DNA of 64,000 nucleotides from JACMLC01 sp963720235 (GCA_963720235.1 OY970389.1:1-64000); one strand, 5' to 3'; positions 1 to 9,052 are shown, counted from the stretch's first letter. Notes: a model not told the origin generated them from the sequence alone. A program made the numbers and translations.

Positions 1-2247
1 GACAACCTCGCCATCTTCCGTGTCAACCAGAAAGCGCGATGCGCCTTTCCACATGGTCGTGATTGGCAGCTTGACCTTCTCGTCTATGTGACGTTTGAGA
101 AAGCGCGCGCCGTATGTCGGGCTAAAGCCCTTCTCCGTGAGCTTGTCAACCGCACGCTCAGTCACTTCGACATCCTTGCCCTGTCGCTCCATCTGCCTGC
201 GCAGCCTGTCGAGATGCAGCAAGGCAATCTGCCTGACCTCGTCCATCGTGAGAGGCGAGAAGATGACTATCTCGTCTATGCGATTGCGAAACTCCGGCGA
301 GAACCTTTGCTCCGCAGCCTTCATCACTTCGTTCTTGATGGCTTTGACATCGCCCAAAGTCTTTGTGCCAAAGCCGAGCGGTTTCTCGAATCTCTTAAAG
401 CTTTCGGAGCCAAGATTAGAAGTCATGATGACAATGGCGTCCGAGAGATAAACCTTCTTGCCGCGCCCGTCCGTCATCCAGCCTTCGTCAAAGCCCTGCA
501 AGAAAAGATTCATCAGGTAAGGCGAAGCCTTCTCGACTTCGTCGAGCAGAAGCACCGTGTACGGATTCTCTCTCAACTGTTCAGTCAGGATGCCTCCGCG
601 CTCGCTGCCGACGATGCCGCGCGGCATGCCGATAAGCTTCTCTATGCCGACAGTGCCGTCGCCATATTCGGACATGTCTATACGCACCATCTTCTCTTCA
701 TCGCCGAACATATATTCCGCGACGGCCTTTGCAAGCTCGGTCTTACCGACGCCGGTCGGGCCAAGAAAAAGCAGCACGCCGTCCGGCTTGTAATGCGACT
801 CTTTGAGCGGGCCTTTGTTCAGACGCAGGCGTTGCGCGACGGCCTTGATAGCTTCCTTCTGTCCGATGACGCGCGTACCCAAATCCGCTTCCATGTGCGC
901 GAAGCGGTCGTTGGTGTCGCGGAAAATCATATCGCGCGGAATCCTTGATTCCTGCGAGATGACATCAATGACATGCTCAGGCTTGACGACCAAAGTCTGC
1001 GGCTCGTTGATTTCAACTTTCACAGCAGCCGTGTCGAGCCATCCGATAGCTTTATCGGGAAGATGCAGATTGCGTATGTACTTCGGAGCCATCTCCAAAG
1101 CTGTATTGATTGCATCATCCGAAATCGTCACAGAGTAATTCTTCTCCAGACGCGGGCGCAGGCCCAACAGAATTTCTCTTGTCTCAAGCAGCGTCGGCTC
1201 GTCAACTTTGACCTGACGGAAACGACGCGCTAAGGCTTCGTCTTCGCCTATATACTCTTTGTACTCTGTCAGGGTTGTCGCGCCGATGATGCGCAGTTCG
1301 CCGCGCGCCAGAGCGGATTTGAACATATTGGCAGCATCAGATGATGTGCCGAGGGCCGCGCCCGCGCCGATAATTGTATGCGCTTCATCTATGAAGAGAA
1401 TCAGGTTCTCGCGCTCTTTGACTTCGTCAATGATGCCCTTGATGCGTTCCTCGAACATGCCGCGCAGCATTGTGCCGGCGACGAGCCCGCCCATCTGTAG
1501 CTGCACGATATGTGAGCCGCGAAGGCGGGCCGGAACTTTTTCAGGCTCTAATTCAATCAGGCGCGCGAGTCCTTCGACCACAGCCGTCTTGCCGACGCCG
1601 GGTTCGCCCACGAGCATGGGCGAGTTTGCGCGCTCGCGGTGGCAGAGAATCTCTACCATCTGCTGTATCTCCATCTCGCGTCCGATGGTCGGAGGAATCT
1701 TGTCCATCCGCGCCAAACGGTTCAGAGAGACGCCGAAGTGTTTGAGATACGGCGGCAGTTCAAATTTTTTCTTGTATTGTTCTTCTTCCTGTTCGCGTAT
1801 GCGTACGCGCGCGCGCACGTTTTCGACAATCGCTTCAGGCTGCGCGCCAAGGTTTCTCAAGACCTCTACGAACAATCCTTGCTCGTCCTGCGAGAGTGCG
1901 AGGAAGATGTCTGTCGCTTCGATGGTCTTGCGGCCCTGTGCGCGTGCGCGCTCCATTGCGCGCTTAAAAAGGTCTGTTGTGTCGGGCGCAATCTTAAAAC
2001 CTTTGCCGACATGCTGGCGGCTCGATTCAAGCCTGCGCTCAATCTGTAGTTTGACCGAGCGCGGGTCAATCGAAAGGTCACGCATGGTCGAGTTGAAGAG
2101 GTCTGCCTCTTCGCTCGTGAGCGCATGCAGGATATGCTCGACCGACACGTAGTTTTGATCCCGTCGGCGTGATTCGTTAAGCGCGTTCTCAAGAATGCGC
2201 TGGCCGCTGTCGCCGAATTTATCTTTATATGCCCCTAGATCTATCAT
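1..2247 (-). CDS. ClpA/ClpC-type AAA+ unfoldase, C-terminus cut by window edge
   Basis: Two-ring AAA+ unfoldase that would feed proteins to ClpP. I translated the minus strand from the ATG at 2247; 749 codons run in frame to base 1, so the C-terminus is missing. In order: Clp N-domain (about 1-145), D1 with Walker A GEPGVGKT (about 214), D2 with Walker A GPTGVGKT (about 494), and a PLGFG loop near 625 that resembles the L-G-F ClpP-docking tripeptide. Unlike ClpB and classical ClpC, there is almost no middle coiled-coil domain: D1 ends with LPDKAIGWLDTAAVK and passes quickly into D2, as in ClpA. The usual AIDLIDEA sequence is altered. It lies downstream of groEL on the same strand with its own candidate promoter. 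Family call is firm; ClpA versus ClpC naming is open. Confidence 0.9.
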   Translation of the reverse strand, partial: MIDLGAYKDKFGDSGQRILENALNESRRRDQNYVSVEHILHALTSEEADLFNSTMRDLSIDPRSVKLQIERRLESSRQHVGKGFKIAPDTTDLFKRAMERARAQGRKTIEATDIFLALSQDEQGLFVEVLRNLGAQPEAIVENVRARVRIREQEEEQYKKKFELPPYLKHFGVSLNRLARMDKIPPTIGREMEIQQMVEILCHRERANSPMLVGEPGVGKTAVVEGLARLIELEPEKVPARLRGSHIVQLQMGGLVAGTMLRGMFEERIKGIIDEVKERENLILFIDEAHTIIGAGAALGTSSDAANMFKSALARGELRIIGATTLTEYKEYIGEDEALARRFRQVKVDEPTLLETREILLGLRPRLEKNYSVTISDDAINTALEMAPKYIRNLHLPDKAIGWLDTAAVKVEINEPQTLVVKPEHVIDVISQESRIPRDMIFRDTNDRFAHMEADLGTRVIGQKEAIKAVAQRLRLNKGPLKESHYKPDGVLLFLGPTGVGKTELAKAVAEYMFGDEEKMVRIDMSEYGDGTVGIEKLIGMPRGIVGSERGGILTEQLRENPYTVLLLDEVEKASPYLMNLFLQGFDEGWMTDGRGKKVYLSDAIVIMTSNLGSESFKRFEKPLGFGTKTLGDVKAIKNEVMKAAEQRFSPEFRNRIDEIVIFSPLTMDEVRQIALLHLDRLRRQMERQGKDVEVTERAVDKLTEKGFSPTYGARFLKRHIDEKVKLPITTMWKGASRFLVDTEDGEVV

Positions 2248-2452
2248 TCTTTTTTCTCAACTTACTAGAGTCTGCCTGTGAAGCGAAGTCTAAAGCCAAT
2301 CAAACATCCAAAGGATGTAACAAATGTTTGGCCTTTAGGTTTCGACTTTCTCCTTAACCGGTTTCGCTTCTAATTTGCTGTACGTCCCACAGTCCAGGTT
2401 TAGATGCGAGGGGCAGATGAGTCGTTGCGTTTCCATGCAATGACCCACAAGC

Positions 2453-2482
2453 ATTATCGCTTACCTGCAACTGCCTTGCCAA
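2453..2482 (-). promoter_or_regulatory. Candidate sigma70 promoter for the clpA/C-like gene
   Basis: On the minus strand TTGGCA (2482-2477) is followed after 18 bases by GATAAT (2458-2453). It sits just past the T-rich end of the groEL terminator hairpin and about 200 bases before the clp start. The leader contains an imperfect hairpin (2291-2338) whose core is ACATCC-AAA-GGATGT. Inferred from sequence match only. Confidence 0.4.
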
Positions 2483-2483
2483 C

Positions 2484-2583
2484 AAAAATAAAAAACAGGG
2501 GTAAGAGGGAAAAAGGGTAAAAGGGGAAAAAGCTGTCATGGGCTTTCCCCTTTTTACCCTTTTTCCTCTTACCCTTTTGCCCC
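2484..2583 (-). terminator. Word-repeat hairpin with T-run after groEL
   Basis: Arms of about 36 bases (2498-2533 and 2545-2583) pair almost fully and are built from repeats of a GGGTAAAAG-like word. Read on the minus strand, the hairpin starts 9 bases after the groEL stop and is followed by CTGTTTTTTATTTTTG, so it has the form of an intrinsic terminator. It is one of the 3'-end inverted repeats described in the findings. Confidence 0.6.
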
Positions 2584-2592
2584 TTGAGCGTT

Positions 2593-4218
2593 TCAGTAGT
2601 CGTAATCTTCGCCGCCATGCATCTGCGGCGCGGCCTTCTTCGGCTCAGGCGCGTCCGTAATGGCTGCATCAGTTGTGAGCAGCAGCCCCGCGATGGATGC
2701 AGCGTTTTGCAACGCCGTTCGCACAACCTTCGTCGGGTCAATAATGCCTGCGGCAACCAGGTCTTCATATTCTCCCGTCGCGGCGTTAAAGCCTTTTGCG
2801 CCCTTAGACTCTTCGACATGACCGACGACGACTGCGCCCTCTACGCCTGCGTTCTCAGCTATGCGCCGCACAGGTTCTTCCAGAGCGCGACGAACAATGC
2901 GGATGCCTGTCATGACATCTTCGTCTTCGGCTTCGAGCTTATCCAGAGCCTTGCCCGCGCGCAAAAGCGCCACGCCGCCTCCAGGCACGATGCCTTCCTG
3001 CGCCGCAGCTTTGGTCGCATTCAAAGCATCTTCGACACGCATCTTTATCTCTTTCATCTCTGTCTCAGTCGCCGCTCCGACCTTGACGACGGCCACGCCG
3101 CCAGCCAGCTTTGCCAGACGTTCCTGCAATTTCTCGCGGTCGTAATCCGAAGTCGTCTCTTCAATCTGCCTGCGAATCGCAGCCACGCGGCCCTGTATCG
3201 CGCGCGTGTCGCCCGCGCCTTCGACAATCGTTGTGTTGTCTTTGTCCACAATCACGCGCTTGGCCGAGCCGAGGTCTGTGACCTGCACATTTTCGAGCTT
3301 GATGCCGAGGTCTTCCGTAATCACGCGCCCGCCCGTCAATGCCGCGAGGTCTTCCAGAATCGCTTTGCGGCGGTCTCCAAACGCAGGAGCTTTGACCGCG
3401 CAAACCTTTATCATGCCGCGCAACTTATTAACGACGAGGGTTGCCAGAGCATCGCCTTCAACATCTTCTGAGATAATCAAGAGCGAGCGGCCCTGCTGCA
3501 CTGTCTGCTCAAGCACGGGCAGCAAATCGCGCATCGCCGAAATCTTTTTTTCATGCAGCAGAATGAAAGGTTCTTCGAGCACGCATTCCATGCGCTCTGG
3601 ATTCGTGACAAAGTAAGGCGAGAGATAGCCGCGATCAAACTGCATCCCTTCGACTATATCAAGCTCCGTTTGCAGCGTCTTCGATTCCTCGACCGTCACC
3701 ACGCCGTCTTTGCCCACCTGCTCCATAGCCTCCGAGATAAGCTGTCCAATCTTTCTATCATTGTTCGCGGAAACCGTCGCTACATTGGCAAGCTCTTCTT
3801 TGCCTTTGACCTTTTTCGACATCCGCTCAAGCTCTGCCACAGCCGCTTCTGTAGCCATCTGTATGCCGCGCTGCAAGCTCATAGGGTTCGCGCCCGCCGT
3901 CACATTCTTGACGCCCTCGCGGAAAATCGCCTGGGCCAGAACCGTCGCGGTCGTCGTTCCATCGCCAGCCGTGTCGTTAGTCTTCGTTGCCACTTCGCGC
4001 ACCATCTGCGCGCCCATGTTCTCGTACTTGTCTTTCAGTTCAATCTCTTTGGCGACCGTCACGCCGTCTTTGGTAATCACAGGCGAGCCATACATCTTGG
4101 CTAAAACGACATTGCGCCCCTTTGGCCCAAGCGTGACGCGCACTGCGTTCGCCAGCGTGTTCACGCCATCCAGCATCGCGCTCCGCGCCTGCTCCCTGAA
4201 CTTCAAATCTTTCGCCAC
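2593..4218 (-). CDS. groL: Chaperonin GroEL (Hsp60)
   Basis: ATP-dependent 14-mer folding chamber working with GroES in the cytoplasm. The 541-residue product starts MAKDLKF and matches the family from end to end, including the nucleotide-binding GDGTTTATVLA (about 86-96) and the apical domain. Length is normal (about 540-548). The C-terminal tail is HGGEDYDY instead of the Gly-Gly-Met repeats of E. coli. No groES is adjacent; the upstream neighbour is grpE on the same strand, 109 bases away, with an inverted repeat between. No CIRCE element is seen. An SD-like GAGGAG (minus strand) precedes the ATG. Confidence 0.98.
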   Translation of the reverse strand: MAKDLKFREQARSAMLDGVNTLANAVRVTLGPKGRNVVLAKMYGSPVITKDGVTVAKEIELKDKYENMGAQMVREVATKTNDTAGDGTTTATVLAQAIFREGVKNVTAGANPMSLQRGIQMATEAAVAELERMSKKVKGKEELANVATVSANNDRKIGQLISEAMEQVGKDGVVTVEESKTLQTELDIVEGMQFDRGYLSPYFVTNPERMECVLEEPFILLHEKKISAMRDLLPVLEQTVQQGRSLLIISEDVEGDALATLVVNKLRGMIKVCAVKAPAFGDRRKAILEDLAALTGGRVITEDLGIKLENVQVTDLGSAKRVIVDKDNTTIVEGAGDTRAIQGRVAAIRRQIEETTSDYDREKLQERLAKLAGGVAVVKVGAATETEMKEIKMRVEDALNATKAAAQEGIVPGGGVALLRAGKALDKLEAEDEDVMTGIRIVRRALEEPVRRIAENAGVEGAVVVGHVEESKGAKGFNAATGEYEDLVAAGIIDPTKVVRTALQNAASIAGLLLTTDAAITDAPEPKKAAPQMHGGEDYDY

Positions 4219-4242
4219 TTTTTAGTTTCTCCTCAAATCGGT

Positions 4243-4323
4243 AATTTTAGATTTGCGATTTTAGATTTGCGATTGGATAAGGATGATTTCAAATCTAAAA
4301 TCAAAAATCGCAAATCTAAAATC
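4243..4323. repeat. Word-repeat inverted repeat (AGATTTGCGATTTT family), grpE 3' end
   Basis: Arm 1 (4243-4275) contains tandem copies of a TTTAGATTTGCGAT word; arm 2 (4290-4323) is its near reverse complement. It begins 4 bases after the grpE stop (minus strand) and ends shortly before the groEL ribosome-binding site. The same words make up the element at 29877-29973. Confidence 0.85.
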
Positions 4324-4327
4324 CGCT

Positions 4328-4984
4328 TCATTCCGCAGCCTTGCTCGCTCCGCCCTGTGCTCTGCCGACCTGCACGCGCGCGGGTCTTAGAAGCCGCTCG
4401 CCCATGCGATAGCCGCGACTGTATTCAGCCGTCACAGTGCCGTCGCGTTCGGGTTCGACTGCGATTGTATCAACAGCCTCATGAAGCTCCGGGTCGAACT
4501 GCGCGCCGACTGATGCAACAGGTTCGACGCCAGCCGCAACGAGCGCGTTCTCAAATCCGCTCGCGGTTCCGCGCACGCCTTCGAGCAAGGACTCGGCAGA
4601 GCCACTGTCAGCCGCTTCAATCGCGCGTTTGAGATTGTCCAGTGTGGGCAAGAGGGCCGAGACAAATTCCGCCTTCTCGCGCCGCGCGCGTTCGTCAGCC
4701 GCGCGATTCAATCTCTGCCTTGTCTCATCCGTCTCGCGCTGCAACTGATTGCGCAACTGCTCAAAGCGCGCCTGCACTTCTACAAGCTTCTGCTCCGCAG
4801 CCTGCTTGCTCTGCTCAAGCTGTTCGACATAAGAGGGCTTGCGGCCCTGTTCATCAAAAGCATCATTGCCGCTTGCTTCGCCATCGAGGTTGATGCGTCG
4901 CCTGTCCGTCACACGAATTTCTTCAGCCGTTGAATCTTCTTGGGACTCAGCCCGCGAATCTCCAACAACCTTGTTCTCTTGCAT
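4328..4984 (-). CDS. grpE: Nucleotide exchange factor GrpE
   Basis: GrpE releases ADP from DnaK. From MQENKVV the product is 218 residues: a charged low-complexity N-terminus, a long helical region (about 60-130, the dimerising coiled coil) and the C-terminal beta domain with FDPELHEAVDT and a GYRMGERLLRPARVQV ending close to the GrpE signature. An upstream in-frame ATG at 5020 would add 12 basic residues; I prefer 4984, with a purine-rich GAGAAGGA just before it, though spacing is short. No dnaK or dnaJ accompanies it. It lies between hsp20 and groEL on one strand. Confidence 0.93.
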   Translation of the reverse strand: MQENKVVGDSRAESQEDSTAEEIRVTDRRRINLDGEASGNDAFDEQGRKPSYVEQLEQSKQAAEQKLVEVQARFEQLRNQLQRETDETRQRLNRAADERARREKAEFVSALLPTLDNLKRAIEAADSGSAESLLEGVRGTASGFENALVAAGVEPVASVGAQFDPELHEAVDTIAVEPERDGTVTAEYSRGYRMGERLLRPARVQVGRAQGGASKAAE

Positions 4985-5028
4985 ATTCCTTCTCTTTTTC
5001 TCCCTACGGAAAGATACCATAATTTAAG

Positions 5029-5107
5029 TGGGCAGTAGGCAGTGAGCAGTGTGCAGATAAAAGCAATGCAATCTGTCTTGACTGCGCACTGCGCACTGCC
5101 TACTGCA
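5029..5107. repeat. Word-repeat inverted repeat (GGCAGTAGGCAGT family) overlapping the hsp20 stop
   Basis: Arm 1 (5029-5056) has the words GCAGTAG, GCAGTGA and GCAGTGT in tandem; arm 2 (about 5082-5107) is its near reverse complement. Arm 2 runs 8 bases into the hsp20 gene, so the last codons (Val-Gln-stop) are part of the palindrome. Visible directly in the sequence. Confidence 0.85.
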
Positions 5108-5540
5108 CTTTGATTTCCACGCGCCGCGCTTTCTGCTCCGCACGTTTGGGGAGCGTGATGCGCAGGACGCCGTCTTTGTAATCAGCCTTGATGTTTTGCT
5201 GGTCAACAGTCGGCGGCAGTGGGCCAAACTTTCTCAGGAAGCTTCCGTGTGGCCGCTCGACTCTTTGCTGCGCTTCATCTTCAACAGAGCGCGTGCCGCG
5301 CAGCCAGAGACGGTTATCATCGAGGCTGATGTCCAGCGTCTCGCGGTCTATGCCGGGCAGGTCAACCATGATGACATACTCCGTCTCGCGATTATAAATA
5401 TCCGCCACCGGAGTCCAGTCGGCGCGCTCTATGTCATTGCCTTCATCACCTGCGCGCCGCTCCGTCGCGTCTTCAAAGAGACGATTCATGCGTTCCTGCA
5501 AAGTGACTAAATCCCGTATCGGGTCCCAATGCTGTGCCAT
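5100..5540 (-). CDS. Small heat-shock protein (Hsp20/alpha-crystallin)
   Basis: ATP-independent holdase that binds unfolding proteins. From MAQHWDPIRDL the product is 146 residues: short N-terminal helix, alpha-crystallin domain (about 42-135) with the family's ...DGVLRITLPK turn, and a C-terminal VEIKV close to the I/V-x-I/V anchor motif. A longer in-frame start at 5609 would add 23 residues unlike the family, so I use 5540. No clear SD. It lies between clpB and grpE, all minus strand. Its stop codon is embedded in an inverted repeat. Paralogue of the Hsp20 at 8309-8848. Confidence 0.93.
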   Translation of the reverse strand: MAQHWDPIRDLVTLQERMNRLFEDATERRAGDEGNDIERADWTPVADIYNRETEYVIMVDLPGIDRETLDISLDDNRLWLRGTRSVEDEAQQRVERPHGSFLRKFGPLPPTVDQQNIKADYKDGVLRITLPKRAEQKARRVEIKVQ

Positions 5541-5631
5541 AACTTTTATGCGACGAGGGCGCATGGATGCTGGATGAAAGCAATGCTGTTGTCTCTTTAT
5601 CTGATGCACCTTCGTCCGTCCTCCTTCGAAA

Positions 5632-8232
5632 TTATGATGCTGTGGTCGCGGCTGCTCCGGCGGTCTCGAACTTCATCTCGTCGCCGTCGGCAGAGACGCG
5701 AATTGTTTGTCCTGATGCAATCTCGCCGCGCAGCAGTTTGACCGCCAGCGGATTCTGTATCAGCGTTTGAATCGCGCGCTTCAAAGGACGCGCGCCGTAG
5801 TTCGGGTCATAGCCTTCGCGCGCCAGAAGTTGTCTGGCCGAATCATCAAGTTCAAGTGTGATGTTGCGCTCTGCGAGCATCTGGCGCAGACGCTCAAGCT
5901 GGACATCTATAATCTCTGCAATCTGTTCGCGCGAGAGTTGATGGAAGATGACTATGTCATCTATGCGATTCAAAAACTCAGGCTTGAAGTGGTCGCGCAA
6001 GATCTGTAAGACAGCTTCGCGGGCTTGCTTTTCATCCGCGCCCAAATCCTGTATGTCGCGCGAGCCGAGATTGGAAGTCATAATCAGCACAGTGTTTTTG
6101 AAGCTCACCGTGCGTCCCTTTGAATCAGTCAATCGCCCGTCGTCCAAAATTTGCAGCAGGACATTGAAGACATCCGGGTGCGCTTTCTCAATCTCGTCAA
6201 AGAGAATTACGGAATACGGACGACGGCGCACGGCCTCTGTCAGTTGCCCGCCTTCCTCGTAACCGACATAGCCCGGCGGCGCGCCAATCATCCGCGCGAC
6301 CGCGTGCTTCTCCATATACTCGGACATGTCGAGTCGTACCATCGCGCGTTCGTCGTCAAAGAGAAATTCTGCGAGTGCGCGAGCGGTCTCGGTTTTTCCG
6401 ACGCCCGTTGGCCCAAGAAAGATAAACGAGCCGACCGGACGATTCGGGTCTTGTAGGCCCGCGCGTGCGCGACGGACGGCATTGGCAACTGCCGTCAATG
6501 CTTCGTCCTGACCGATGACACGCTGGCGCAATCTCTCTTCCATCGTCACAAGCTTCTGCATCTCGCCTTCGAGCATCTTGGAGACGGGAACGCCAGTCCA
6601 CTTGGCTACGACCTCTGCCACATCCTCTTCGTCAACTTCCTCTTTGAGCATCACGCCGTCGCGTTGAAGCTCCGAAAGCTTCTGCTGCTCCTGCACAAGC
6701 TTCTGCTCAAGCTCTGGAATCTTGCCGTACTGAATTTCCGCCGCGCGCGTCAAATCACCTGCGTTGCGCGCCTGATCCAGTTGAACGCGAAGCTGTTCCA
6801 ACTCGTTCTTTGCCGCGCGCATGCGCTCAATCTCTTCCTTCTCGGATTGCCACTTGGCTTTCATCCCGGAAGATTTTTCCTTGAGGTCTGCAATGCGCTG
6901 CTCTATGTCTTTGAGACGCGACTTCGATTTCTCGTCCTCTTCACGTCCAAGCGCCTGCCGCTCGATTTCGAGTTGAAGTATCTCGCGCTCTAACTGGTCA
7001 ATCTCCTGCGGCAGCGAATCAATCTCAATGCGCAGGCGCGAGGCTGCCTCGTCAATCAGGTCGATAGCTTTGTCTGGCAAGAATCGGTCTGTGATGTAGC
7101 GATTCGAGAGAGTCGCGGCGGCGACAATCGCAGAGTCTTTGATACGCACGCCATGATGCACTTCGTAACGCTCTTTCAAACCGCGCAGGATGGCTATGGT
7201 GTCTTCGACATTCGGCTCCCCGACATAGACCTGCTGGAATCTGCGCTCAAGCGCGGCATCCTTCTCGATATGTTTCTTGTATTCGTTGAGCGTGGTCGCG
7301 CCGACGCAGCGCAACTCGCCGCGCGCCAGCGCGGGCTTCAACATATTGGAAGCATCAATCGCGCCCTCTGCCGCGCCCGCGCCGACAAGTGTGTGCAGTT
7401 CATCTATGAAGAGCACAATCTGTCCCTGCGCATTCTCAATCTCTTTCAGCACGGCCTTCAAGCGGTCTTCAAACTCGCCGCGATATTTCGCGCCCGCGAG
7501 CATAGAGCCTAAATCAAGTGCGACCAGACGCTTGTTACGCAAAGTCTCCGGCACATCGCCCGAAACAATTCTCTGGGCCAGACCTTCGACAATCGCAGTC
7601 TTGCCAACGCCCGGTTCGCCAATCAGCACCGGATTATTTTTCGTGCGGCGCGAAAGCACCTGCACGGTGCGTCGTATCTCGTCGTCTCGCCCGATGACAG
7701 GGTCTAGCTTGCCTTGCCGCGCAAGGTCTGTCAGGTCTTTCGCATATTTTGAGAGAGCTTGATAGTTTGCTTCCGCGTTCTGGTCTGTGATGTGCACGCC
7801 GCCGCGCATCTGCTCAATCACTTTGAGCAGGTCGTCGCGCGTCACGCCGTGCTGGCGCAGGAGCTTGCCCGCGCTCCCGTCCTTTTCATCTACGATGGCA
7901 AGCAGGAGATGCTCCGTAGAGATATACTCATCCTGCATCCCTTGCGCCTGTTTTTCAGAAGCAGTGAAGAGCTGGCTGAGACGCGGGCTAAAGTATTGCT
8001 GCCCGCCCTGCACTTTTGGAAAGCGCGCGATAGCCGCCTGCACATCATTTAAGACGACCTGCACATTGACTCCGAGCTTGCCCAAAATCGGGCGCACGGT
8101 TCCTTCCGGCTGCTCAAGCAGCGCAAGCAGCAAGTGCTCCGGCTCGACCTGTTGATTCTGATTGCGCTCAGCCGCCTCTATGGCAGACTGTATGGCCTCT
8201 TGCCCGCGCAAAGTAAATTTATCTAAACGCAT
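5632..8232 (-). CDS. clpB: Disaggregase ClpB (Hsp104 family)
   Basis: Hexameric AAA+ disaggregase that works with DnaK to extract proteins from aggregates. The 866-residue product, of family-typical length, starts MRLDKFT and shows the Clp N-domain (1-145), D1 with GEPGVGKT (about 204) and LFIDELHTL (about 274), a long middle coiled coil rich in E/K/R/Q/L (about 406-532), and D2 with GPTGVGKT (about 606). The coiled coil separates it from the clpA/C-like gene at the window start. It sits between two hsp20 genes on one strand, a functional grouping since Hsp20-bound clients are handed to ClpB/DnaK. Confidence 0.98.
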   Translation of the reverse strand: MRLDKFTLRGQEAIQSAIEAAERNQNQQVEPEHLLLALLEQPEGTVRPILGKLGVNVQVVLNDVQAAIARFPKVQGGQQYFSPRLSQLFTASEKQAQGMQDEYISTEHLLLAIVDEKDGSAGKLLRQHGVTRDDLLKVIEQMRGGVHITDQNAEANYQALSKYAKDLTDLARQGKLDPVIGRDDEIRRTVQVLSRRTKNNPVLIGEPGVGKTAIVEGLAQRIVSGDVPETLRNKRLVALDLGSMLAGAKYRGEFEDRLKAVLKEIENAQGQIVLFIDELHTLVGAGAAEGAIDASNMLKPALARGELRCVGATTLNEYKKHIEKDAALERRFQQVYVGEPNVEDTIAILRGLKERYEVHHGVRIKDSAIVAAATLSNRYITDRFLPDKAIDLIDEAASRLRIEIDSLPQEIDQLEREILQLEIERQALGREEDEKSKSRLKDIEQRIADLKEKSSGMKAKWQSEKEEIERMRAAKNELEQLRVQLDQARNAGDLTRAAEIQYGKIPELEQKLVQEQQKLSELQRDGVMLKEEVDEEDVAEVVAKWTGVPVSKMLEGEMQKLVTMEERLRQRVIGQDEALTAVANAVRRARAGLQDPNRPVGSFIFLGPTGVGKTETARALAEFLFDDERAMVRLDMSEYMEKHAVARMIGAPPGYVGYEEGGQLTEAVRRRPYSVILFDEIEKAHPDVFNVLLQILDDGRLTDSKGRTVSFKNTVLIMTSNLGSRDIQDLGADEKQAREAVLQILRDHFKPEFLNRIDDIVIFHQLSREQIAEIIDVQLERLRQMLAERNITLELDDSARQLLAREGYDPNYGARPLKRAIQTLIQNPLAVKLLRGEIASGQTIRVSADGDEMKFETAGAAATTAS

Positions 8233-8249
8233 AAAAACAGTTATTCAAG

Positions 8250-8300
8250 AGACAAGTGACGAGCAATGCATCAGGGCCGCAAGTGCTCGTCACTCGTCTG
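8250..8300. repeat. Short inverted repeat (AGTGACGAG words), hsp20 3' end
   Basis: AGACAAGTGACGAGCA near 8250-8266 pairs with TGCTCGTCACTCGTCT near 8284-8299, about 16 bases with one or two mismatches. It lies 8 bases after the stop of the upstream hsp20 and before clpB (minus strand). Confidence 0.75.
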
Positions 8301-8308
8301 ATTAGATT

Positions 8309-8848
8309 TTAGCGACTGGCCGAAGCTATCTTGGCCTGCTCGCCTTTCGTGGTTGCATTCTCGGCTTTCGCTTCGATGGTGCGCTGGCCCTTCGCTTCAT
8401 TCGCTTCGCCAGCAATCTCTATACGACGCGCCTTGACCTCTTCGCGCTTGGGCATGACGACGCGTAGCACGCCATTGCGATACTCAGCCGTCACGCTCTC
8501 GGCCTGCACTGTCTGCGGCAGTGTAAAGGAGCGCGTAAAAGAGCCGTAAGCACGCTCGACGCGATGATAGTTGTCGCTCTCATCTTTTTTCTCAAAGCGA
8601 CGCTCGCCGCGCAAGGTGATGACGTTGTTCTCTATGGAGAGGTCGAAATCCTCGCGCTTCATGCCCGGCAATTCTGCTTCGAGCACAATCTGGTCTTTGT
8701 TTTCATAGATGTCCACGCTCGGATTCCACGCCCCGCGCGCAATGCCTTCTTCGCCAAAGGCGCGCGAAAGATTGGTCGAGAAAAGACGATTAACTTCGTC
8801 CTGAAGACTACGTAAGTCGCGGAAAGGATCGTAACGAACGATGCTCAT
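8309..8848 (-). CDS. Small heat-shock protein (Hsp20), second copy
   Basis: Holdase of the alpha-crystallin family, 179 residues. N-terminus MSIVRYDPFRDLRSLQDEVN is typical of bacterial class A Hsp20; the crystallin domain spans about 42-135 and includes GVLRVVMPKREE; it ends in a longer Ala/Glu/Lys-rich tail (about 145-179) than the copy at 5100-5540. A strong GAGGAGG lies about 8 bases before the ATG, and a near-consensus promoter lies about 100 bases upstream. It is the first gene of the minus-strand chaperone run and probably heads it. Confidence 0.95.
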   Translation of the reverse strand: MSIVRYDPFRDLRSLQDEVNRLFSTNLSRAFGEEGIARGAWNPSVDIYENKDQIVLEAELPGMKREDFDLSIENNVITLRGERRFEKKDESDNYHRVERAYGSFTRSFTLPQTVQAESVTAEYRNGVLRVVMPKREEVKARRIEIAGEANEAKGQRTIEAKAENATTKGEQAKIASASR

Positions 8849-8947
8849 TTCAGCTTCCTCCTCAAATTCGTAAAAATTTAAAATTTACTGCCAGCCAAAA
8901 GAAAAGTAAGAAAATTCGATATTCCTTCGGCTGCTGAGCATGGACGA

Positions 8948-8976
8948 ATAATAAATGTTGAGTCCGCTTTTGTCAA
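8948..8976 (-). promoter_or_regulatory. Near-consensus sigma70 promoter for the chaperone run
   Basis: On the minus strand TTGACA (8976-8971), 17-base spacer, TATTAT (8953-8948). It faces hsp20 and lies about 100 bases before its ATG. The match is to the vegetative consensus, not to a sigma32-type site. Confidence 0.65.
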
Positions 8977-9052
8977 GTCTCATTTGGCTTATCTTCTGCT
9001 TCGCTTAAAAGTTAGCAAAGTTCTGTGTTCTTGCTCATACAGGAAATAATAT

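Larger units (their letters stand above)
2248..2592. other. Gene-free 345-bp gap between clp and groEL
   Basis: Holds, in minus-strand order, the groEL 3' hairpin/terminator, the candidate promoter TTGGCA-18-GATAAT and a leader hairpin at 2291-2338. No CIRCE operator (TTAGCACTC-N9-GAGTGCTAA) is visible here or upstream of groEL. No reading frame in it looks like a gene. Confidence 0.6.

Noticed and set aside
2584..3471. Long plus-strand frames opposite groEL (and similar ones opposite clp genes)
   Set aside because: The minus strand encodes recognisable full-length chaperones; the opposite frames have no SD, no family match and low-complexity Arg/Ser-rich products.
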